From assembly GCA_020091685.1 (NCBI GenBank), contig CM034591.1, positions 13,918,043 through 13,982,042 of the forward strand: a stretch of 64,000 nt of DNA. The letters run 5' to 3'. Below, piece by piece: positions 55,730-64,000 of the stretch. Within the stretch, counting starts at the first letter, position 1, and the number at the start of each line of letters is the position of its first letter. Source of the stretch: Lutjanus erythropterus (Eukaryota; Chordata; Actinopteri; Lutjaniformes; Lutjanidae). Under the pieces are notes generated by a model. The model did no database searches. It was not told where the DNA came from and saw only the letters and a list, made by a program, of their open reading frames with translations. Position numbers and translations under genes: made by a program.

Positions 55730-56257
55730 AGCGAGAGGGAGGGAGAGAGGAAGAGACGGCACTTACAGCATACAGAAAGAGGTAGAGAAAGAGTTTGAGT
55801 GGAGAGAGCGTGAAGAGGCTGAGTGTGACAGCAGCGCCGAATGAGAAGAGGAGGAGGAGGAGGAGGAGGAGGAGGGACCGAGCGGCAGGGACAAGGAGGG
55901 AGGGGAGAAACCGAGAGAGGGACGGACTGTTAGTGAGCGAGGGGAGGGAGCATCAGGAACAGGGGAAAGTAGATGAGAGAGGGAAGGAAAGAGGGAAACT
56001 GAGGGAGTCAGGAGAAGAGGAAAGGAGGACAGCTCAGCAACTCAGCTCTGGTAACATTCCTCTCACAGCTGCAGTGATCCAGGCTGGGAGGGGAAGTTTA
56101 GCAGACAAAAAAATATTATATATATACAAGAAAACTGCATTTTTTATTTTTCTCTCTGGGGGGAAGAAATCAGAAGACTCCCTGGAGAGGAAAGAGGGAA
56201 CAAGAAGAAAGAGGAATCAGAGAGCTTCTGCAGCCTCCGAGTGTCCTGCAGGGGAAG
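55730..56257 (+). promoter_or_regulatory. tnfaip8l3: Purine-rich presumptive 5' UTR / promoter-proximal region of tnfaip8l3
   Basis: About 300 bp of nearly pure G/A, including (GGA)8 at 55850-55873, precedes the start codon. An upstream ATG at 55841 opens a 30-codon frame, M-R-R-(G)9 then TERQGQGG, closing at TAG 55931-55933. The transcription start is not known, so transcription of this uORF is inferred. Confidence 0.45.
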
Positions 56258-56303
56258 ATGGATTCAGACTCAGGAGAGCAGAGTGACGGAGACCTCTCTC
56301 CAG
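56258..56303 (+). CDS. tnfaip8l3: TNFAIP8-like protein 3 (TIPE3), first coding exon only
   Basis: ATG in a strong context (gaagATGG) encodes MDSDSGEQSDGDLSP plus one base before a gtaaga donor. This matches the human TNFAIP8L3 start MDSDSGEQSEGEP as I recall it, and tnfaip8l3 is the expected neighbour of aromatase. TIPE3 is a phosphoinositide transfer protein (PIP2/PIP3) with a TIPE2-homology helical bundle and an N-terminal extension needed for its signalling role. This exon supplies the start of that extension. The bundle must lie in a later exon; I did not find it before 64000, so the gene runs off the window. Confidence 0.82.
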
Positions 56304-57878
56304 GTAAGAAACCTTAAAACTGCAAGTCCAACATCAGCTTCTGACACTAAACTTCAAGCAAATAGATTCTAGATTTTACTGTATGAGTGTTTCCAGAGGG
56401 TCAGTGAGTCATTGCTGCCTGTTTTCTTGCATATTTTCACAATTTTCCAGCATCTGATCAGGTACAATACCCTCAAAACAGACACATTTTGTCACATTTT
56501 CTCTTAAAATGCAGATCAATTTCACTGATCAGCAGTTTTCTTAAGCATAATGCTTCTTCAATTTCCCTCAAAATAAAAACAATCACATGATTTTCAACTT
56601 TAAACTCTAACTTTATCCAGTATCTGTAGCTCATTCATGACAAATGTGTTGCACACTGTGATGCTGGTGACTGGCAGCGAGTGTGCGGAGATGAAAGCCG
56701 GCTCAGTCGCCACCAGGAACAGGCAAGCTCCGACACGTGCAGCCAGTTTGTTCATCAACACATCCAGAAACAGAGAGACGGCACAGCCTCCCCGAACACT
56801 CAAGTCTTCTTCTCACACTCAGGCAAACAAGAAAATGTTCAGATTCTGGAAGTATACTTGAAGTTGTACATTTGTGGTTGTTTCATACATAAAGTGCAGG
56901 ATTGCCAGGATGTACTGCAGTGATGAAAGTTAACAGTTGGACTCAAATATTAAACATGCACAAACACTCCTTAAAGTTTAGTGTCTCTTACTGGATGTTT
57001 TTCAGCATTCTGTGCATGTGGGCGATTTACTGAACTGTGCTCTTGTGGAAAATTGAAGCCAGGAGATGAAACAGCCTTCTGGAGATAAGTTTGAGTCCAA
57101 AGATCATGAATCAATTGAGTCTCCAGGAGGTTTTTATAACAGAGCTCATGCAGCATACTGGCACAGTCACATACCTGCACGATATGTCATCTAGAACTGA
57201 AACTGATTCAGATTGATGCTTTAAAGCTACAGTTGGTTCTCTCTTACGTGCTGAAACTGTCACTATATCCTGACAGCGGTGCATGACATAGATAATATGT
57301 GAAAAAAAAAAACAGGTACCTCTAGTTCCTCCTCTGCCTTCCGCCTGAACGAAAAACAACCAATTAGAGCCAGCTTTCAACCCGAAATGACAATATCTGA
57401 TGACCTAGGACTCAGTCCAAGATCATCAAATATCAGTCTTTTGGACTGGATTGATTGTTTCATCTCTAGGCGGATTAGGAGGAACATGATTTTTTCACAT
57501 TTTATCTGTCTCAGGTACTGCTGTCAAGATATATCAACAGTTTCAGCAAATATTACAAAGAGGTATTTTTATAGAAATTAGCAGTAGCTTTTAATTACTT
57601 TATCCTCTACTAGAGAACTAAAAATACTATAATTATGGACTTTGCCTGGGTACTATCCACTGCTTTAGGTGTCAAATGATTCCCTTATAATTTATGTTGT
57701 TGCCCCAGTTAGTGATGGTGTAATAATGCTGATGATGGTGTGGCTGTTTGCCTGTTTTATTTTTGACGGCATAGAGCTTTGTATGTTAATAATGCTTTGC
57801 CGAACTCTTACCATCTGTCTGTCCATCTGGCCCATTGTCTGTCTGCCTTTTTGGTCCGTTTGCAAAAGGAGACAAACT

Positions 57879-58733
57879 TTAAAGGAATAATTTGTATTTT
57901 TTGAGATGGAGGTGTATGAGTACTTATCAATAGTCAGTGTATTACCTACAGTAGATGGCGATCTGTACGCCCCCAGTTTAGAGAAGCAGCAGGAGTGCTG
58001 GTCTAGGAAGCTATGCAATGTGCTGCTGTGGACAGGGTCGGCTGCAAAACATTTTTTTTTAAAAATCTGTTTAAGCATACGCTATGTTTTGAATATTTTC
58101 ACTGCTTTACCTTGATGCTAGAGAGCCTTTTTCAATGTGAAGCCGCTGTTTTGTAAGAAAAATAACATTTTCTTTAAACCAACCAAACTCCATAGGCAAA
58201 ATCAGTCATTTTATCTCACAGAACACAGGAGTTGCTCATCTTCCGCTGCCTCGATTGGTTCATTTGTTTGAGTTATTGTGTGTCTTCTGTGAATCCAAAC
58301 CAACCCTTTAAAACACTGAAGTCACACAGTAACACAAAACAAACAGATCGAAGCAAATGTAGATCAGCAACTCCTGTGTTCTCTGAGTTAAAATGACTGA
58401 TTTTGCCTATGGAGTTTGGTTGGTTTGGGGAACAATATTTGGCGTATATTACGGCGCTTTCCCGTCAGAAAAGGCTGTATGACGGCAAAGTGAAGTGACA
58501 AAAAATATTCTAAATATAGAGTACTGAGAGTGAACTGAGAGTGATTTATTAAGTAGGCCTTTTTTTTTACTTTGCTGAGATATGTTATGATGCTGACCCT
58601 GTTCACAGCAGTACATCGCTTAGCTTCCTGCTCTGGTACTCCTGCTGCTTCTCCAAACTGGAGGAAAGTCAAATGCCATCTATAGATATTTACCTCATAC
58701 AACCCCACTTCAAATAATGAACTTTCCCTTTAA
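57879..58733. mobile_element. Palindromic MITE, family A copy 3, in tnfaip8l3 intron 1
   Basis: Starts 'ttaaaggaataatttg' and ends 'actttccctttaa'. It contains 'attacctacagtagatggc' near the left end and 'gccatctatag' mirrored near the right, with 'gctgctgtggacagggtc' / 'accctgttcacagcagtaca' as further inverted partners. Confidence 0.85.
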
Positions 58734-60054
58734 TATGAGAAATATGCAACGTTTTCCAGGTGGTGACATCTATGTATCATCTGCTGATTTGAGGCCTAAA
58801 GTTCAAGGTTAAAACTCTCAATCTGAGGACAGACAGAGGCTTTATCCCTTTCACTGTCATGTGAAGTGATCTATACATCTGGAAAACAGTGTATACACTG
58901 TTTTCCAGCGACTGAGCCAGAGGTAAATTGCGGAGCCATTTTTCATTTATTTCAACAGATGCTTTGATCTGCTGAAGCTTCCAGTGATGTACAGTAATGT
59001 AAGAGGAATGAACTCTCGTAGGCTTGTCTGTTTTGGACCAAAAACAGTGTCACACATGATGAAAAGGAAGGGTGATGCGAAAGCAAAAGGAGAATGATAT
59101 TTTTTGAGAGCGAGTAAGAGCCTGAGTCATAGTCAAAATGCATCGTGCTTTTTGTGGCTGTGCCGCTCTTTGGTTTAATGTCAGTTAAAAGAAAAAAAAA
59201 AAACTGGTATGGCTCATTTTATAAGGTCAACTGTCCCAATGAAACCTGAGGAAAAAGTGCAGGCGTATTTTGAAAGCGTTGCTGTACACAAACATGACCC
59301 TTATTGCGTGAATAAGTGGATGAGTGATTGATCTATCCTTTTAATACTTACTCTCGCACAAAACGTCAGCAGTGTAAATATTGAGGTATTTTGTTTCAGG
59401 TGACCCTGCAGCCTTCTCCTTTGCCCTTGAGCTGTTACTGGTTGTTGTTAAAGAGTGAGACTGACATTTTAGAGTCCTTAAATTCGCCTTCAGATACTGT
59501 TTTTATTGGCATAATGATGTGTGGTGCATTCTTGGATATCACGGTTGCACCAACTTGGCCTCAATTGATCTTGGAGTTTTCTTCAGTTCAACATTTCCCA
59601 CAATGCCCTCTGAAACCCCCCCCAGAGAACATGCTTGACCTTGGTCCATTTAGCCGCAGGGTATGTTGCCCTCAAGTCAAACTCGTGAGGTTGTGTTTTA
59701 AAAGTGGAAAGTCAAGAAAACACACTATGGTTGGCGTTCAAGTGGTTGAAGTCATGAGAACATTGTTGCTAGGTGACTGACTATAGATAGATTGAATATG
59801 AAACTTTGTTAATACTCCTCAGGGACACTGCTTTTGGTTCATTTTGCATGTTGTTTTCATGCTAGTAACAAGAAAAGGGTGGACAACAAAAATAAAAAGT
59901 TTTTTAAAGGTGCAATAAACAACATTGAGCCTCACAAAATGTCAGCAAACAACTATTTTCTATGTAAAGATATGGTGAAGTAATGACATCGTGTGTGTGT
60001 TGTAATTCTCTCTTTATGTATGTTAGTGCATGTGACGTGGCCTGGTGAATAATT

Positions 60055-60600
60055 CTTATATTACAGCTAAACAGTGAACTAAAATATGTCTGAAAACATT
60101 CATTTTAGCTGAGAAATAGGCAATGCAGTGACTGAATCTTGATGTATAATTGATCAACGCTCCCTATTTGACAGTTTGATCCGAGCCTCTGTAAAAAGGA
60201 TCCAAAATGGCAGCTGCCTGGTCACACTATTTCTCTTATTTACGGCTAAACAGTGCACTAAAAATGTGTTTCTGAAAACATGTTAGGCCAAAACAGGCAA
60301 TGCAGTAACAGAATACTGATCTAATTTTGATTAGTAATGCCTATTTGACAGTTTGATCTGAGTTTTATGAGCCTCTGTTGGAAAAAAAGATTCAAAATGT
60401 CAGCCACCTTGTCACAATGTTACTTATATTACAGCTAAACAGTGCACTAAAATATGTTTCTGAAAACATTTTCCTTTCCTGTATGAAGTACGCAATGTAG
60501 TAACATAATCTTGATTTATATTTGATCAGCACTGGCTGAGGCTCCTCCTCGGATCCAAAATGGCAGCCACCTGGACACATCAGTTATCATGTTACAACTG
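60055..60600. repeat. Degenerate tandem repeat, ~165-190 bp unit, about three copies
   Basis: The word 'acrgctaaacagtgcacta' recurs at about 60064, 60242, 60432 and (as 'acaactgaacagtgcact') 60595. Each is followed by 'tctgaaaacat', 'caatgcagtaac', 'tatttgacagtttgatc' and 'caaaatggcagc'. Confidence 0.75.
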
Positions 60601-63600
60601 AACAGTGCACTGTGGTCAGAAGGCATCTTCTTTGCTTCCGAAACTTTATTAAATAACAAAACATTTATTTATTTATACTGGTTGTCTACTGTGGCTTCCA
60701 GTAGCAGGGTTTCCCAAACTTTTTCATCTTGCCACAGACCCCTACAGTTAGACCACACGCCCCCAATTTGAAAGGATTTTGTCTTAAGGAATCCTCTCTG
60801 AATAGGTTTTATTTTTGGTTTGAAGATGAAAAAAAGTCTTCATAGTTAATCAATGATCAAACTACAGTCACTATCAATTAGAATCAATCAAAATGGCCAG
60901 CCTGTTTCTTTCTTTGTTGTTCCAACTTCCAGAAAATACTCTGTTCCTCCCTTTGCTGGGGACCCCCTAAAACCCAGTCAAGGACCTGCATTTGTCCCTG
61001 GACCACAGTTTGAAAACCACTGGCTAACAGCACCTTTATTAGTCGCCTCAATGGACTCCAATCAAATCTCATCAGATCTCTTTCATCAAACCTCACTTGA
61101 ATGGAGTCAGATAAAGCAATAACAGCAAGTGTGTCCACAAAACGTGCAGCATGTTAATATTCTTTCTCTTCCTGATGTATTTCTCTCAGGCAAATGTTTG
61201 CTGTGCAAAATTAGCATTTTACAGAAAAGGTCTTGCACTTGGATTATGCAGGGCTCGCTGCTGATGTGTCTGAGGTGAGAGCTTTTCGACTGTGAGCTTT
61301 TTAGCTGCAGTGGAAATTATTCAGCGTGGCATCATGTAACCTGTGTTTGTTTGTTTTTCAACCTCCAGAAATGATGAAAATTCACAAAAAAGATTCTCAG
61401 CCATCCAGGTCACGGTACCTCTAGGAGATATATGAAGGCAACCTCAGCCACCTCAGGCAAATAATGTGGCCTCCATACAGCTCAGAGTAGAGATGCACAG
61501 AGACGTCATTATCTGTATCTGTATCTTTGTCTGTTCAAACAGCAAAATGATCTGTATCTGACTCGATATTCAGACGTGGGTGTGGTTTATGCCATAAATT
61601 CTGTTAAATGGGGCAAATGTACTTTCTAACCTAATATTCACTGGCAATGCAATTCTGTTTCGAATTGGTAACAGGACCTCTTTACAGTAAAGATAAATAT
61701 CTATCAGTTGAGGGCAATTATCTTAAACAGCAATGATGCTGCATTCATGTGTCTTGACGTGTTAATCTTACTGCACTGCAAAAACGAAAACACTCACAGG
61801 TTTTAAAAAAGTTTTAACAACTGATAATGTTTTGTTGGGACAGGCTAATTTGCTTTTTATTCTTTACATTAACTTGAATCTTTGAGGGTTTTTTTTAAAA
61901 ACACAAAATTTGTTTTTCAAAAATTGAGTAAACTCATTAAAAGAAAAGTGAATGATGGTTAATAATTCAATATTTTCAATTGCAAACATTTAATTTTCAG
62001 TAACCTAAATAATGACAAATAAAGAAAAGAACAATTTTTGAAACAAAAATTTAAGTGTATCTAAAGAAGGAAAATAAATTATTGTAAACTTGTGTAGTTT
62101 ATTTCAAAACTTAAAAGTCTTAGTTTGAATCAAAACTAAAAAAAATGAATGCAGTTGACTTGAAAGTAAGAGTTCTCAACTGTTTTGCAGTATGCAGTTC
62201 ACAGTATATTAAACATATATATTACTATTATATTATTACGAATAAGTAAATGTACTTTAATAAAGGTTAAAAGTAGTACTCTTAATTTTACTGGGTAATA
62301 TTTTGGATTTTTGTCCCACAAATAATGACAAGCAATGCTGGATAAAAGAAATATCTGTTTCTGTAGCATTATTTGTGCTTTCCTGAATAACATATTTGGA
62401 TCTGAGTGCATCCCCTGCGTTCTAGAAACACAAAAGAACTGCTTCAGGGGAGACTTGTGAATTATAATTAACTTTTTTTTATGGCAGGTTATCATGTGAC
62501 AGTCAGGACTTGGACTATGGAGTGAGACAGAGAATAACAATAGAGCAATAATGTTTTTTTATCTTTGCTCCTCTGTCCTCTGTACCTTTTGTTGTGTTAA
62601 AGACCAGCCTCAATACACAGCAGAGCTCAGCTGTACCGACTCTGAAAGGAATACCCTTTAGACCTTACACACAAAACACACACACACACAAAGGCTCACA
62701 TTTTTTCCCATAATCATCCAGTCATGCAATGAGCATGCCACTGACCACCAAGACCCACAAAGTGATTCATCCAGCAGTCCTGTCCTCCCTTTCCTGTGGT
62801 GGAGTTAAGATGACCACACCTAATTTATGAGTCAAAGCGAGGCTGGCTGTCAATACACCTGCTCTGCTGAATAATTCACCATATTCACACAGCGGCCATT
62901 TTCCTCTGACACACATCTGTACTGCTGTGTTCCAAGATCCAAGTCGCAGAAACATGTTCTGTCAAACTGTTATCATTTCACTGCTTCCTGATTGATCAGC
63001 GACTGAAAATACAATCAGTTCTGAAAATACAGAGGAACATTGGACCTTATTTGATACCCTCTACGCTAACGTGAGACAACAGCTAATGTTAGCATTCAGT
63101 TACTTTCTAGCTAACGTTATTGTTTGAAAGTCAATAGGAAAGGTGCAAATTAAATCTAAAATATCAACACACATCTTAGACACAAAGTTAAAACACGCTG
63201 GATGTAGTCAAGCTGCCCATGTAACTGTCTCTTGTCCAAATTTAGGAAGTAAGCTAAGCAGCTAAAACGTGGTTACTGGTATGTTAGCTTACAGCAAAAT
63301 AACTGGTCTTACATTTTTACTTATAACACTCATAACACTTTTGTGTTGGGTGTCATCTGTATGAACATAACACAGAAATAAGTGTTCCAGCCAACATATA
63401 ATGTCACATGAGGTTACTGACCTCACCAGAACATTTGTGAGATCAGTAAGACAGTTAATGTTAATATTAGCCTTCAACGCAACCAGTGTGTTTTTCAGTC
63501 TAAAATAAAAATGTCCAAGGTGTGTTGATATTTTAGAATTAATTTACACCTTTCGTATTGTATGATGTAACACTATCAAACAGTAACGTTAGCTAGGAAG

Positions 63601-64000
63601 TGGTTCAATGCTAACATTAGCTTTTGTCACATAGTGGCTAATAGGTTATTGAATGTGTTGTTTTAGCTTGAAATATGGCCCGATGTCCCTCCGTATTTTC
63701 ACTATCCGTTGTCTTTACGGTTACTGATCAATCTGGAAGTGGTGAAATGATATCAGTTTGTCAGATTCTCTACGTTTATACATCTTGCAACCTGAGACAC
63801 AGCAGTATGACATTAGTGTGAAATCGCAGGAAAATGGCCGCCAAGTGAATATGGTCAATTTCTGGGTAGTGTCTGTACAGATTACATCCAACATAAAAGT
63901 TACAAACACTTTAACAGTGTGTGATTTGCGTGGCAGTAATGATGTTGGTAACCTCAGCTAGGAGGTGGCTGAATGCTAACGGTAACGGTTGTCTCATGGT

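Larger units (their letters stand above)
56304..64000 (+). other. tnfaip8l3: tnfaip8l3 intron 1, continues beyond window
   Basis: No exon resembling the TIPE2-homology domain appears. The intron holds family A MITE copy 3, a tandem repeat at 60055-60600, and a fold-back type repeat at about 60700-61025 ('ggtttcccaaactttttcat' / 'ccacagtttgaaaaccactg'). Confidence 0.6.

Noticed and set aside
55795-56286. 163-codon Arg/Glu-rich ORF overlapping the tnfaip8l3 start
   Set aside because: Opens at TTG rather than ATG and results from polypurine composition.
59391-59780. 129-codon plus-strand ORF in the tnfaip8l3 intron
   Set aside because: Opens at a non-ATG codon, no recognisable domain and no resemblance to the TIPE2-homology fold.
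60055-60600. CRISPR-like regularly spaced repeats
   Set aside because: Whole units are degenerate tandem copies without short conserved repeats and unique spacers, in a vertebrate genome.

Overview
This is a teleost (ray-finned fish) nuclear genome window. It has intron-split vertebrate genes with GT-AG boundaries, dense dinucleotide microsatellites, and several families of fold-back DNA transposons (MITEs), hAT remnants and a V-SINE typical of fish. The gene order dmxl2 - gldn - cyp19a1a - tnfaip8l3 reproduces the neighbourhood of the aromatase gene on human 15q21. This, together with the protein sequences, identifies the ovarian (A-type) aromatase paralogue. Species cannot be given; the proteins look percomorph-like.

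Layout. (1) 1-11.9 kb: the last eleven coding exons, and the probable 3' UTR, of dmxl2 (rabconnectin-3 alpha) on +. (2) 13.1-20.9 kb: the complete ten-exon coding region of gldn (gliomedin) on -, convergent with dmxl2. (3) 20.9-27.6 kb: a gene-poor interval between the divergent gldn and cyp19a1a starts. (4) 27.87-32.79 kb: the complete nine-exon coding region of cyp19a1a (aromatase, 519 aa) on +, with a TATA box and an NR5A-type site just upstream. (5) 32.8-56 kb: a repeat-rich interval with a Tc1-like fold-back element at the cyp19a1a 3' end, a broken hAT transposase, a 663-codon tandemly repeated coiled-coil ORF on -, and a large fold-back element carrying a second copy of a neighbouring repeat. 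(6) 56.26 kb to the end: first coding exon (15 codons plus 1 nt) of tnfaip8l3 on + and the start of a long intron that runs off the window.

The genes do not form a pathway. Dmxl2 regulates V-ATPase and synaptic or Notch traffic, gliomedin clusters nodal sodium channels, aromatase makes oestrogen, and Tnfaip8l3 is a lipid-binding TIPE protein. They are linked by conserved synteny. I found no clearly undescribed system. The most interesting signals are RNA-processing oddities around cyp19a1a (a CFTR-like (TG)11T4 acceptor, a GC donor with a MITE 18 bp away, and transposon-borne poly(A) signals), a dmxl2 exon between complementary TG and CA tracts, a GC-AG intron in gldn, and the hierarchically repeated coiled-coil ORF.

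Exon boundaries were set by hand from splice consensus, reading-frame continuity and recalled family sequence. No database search was run.
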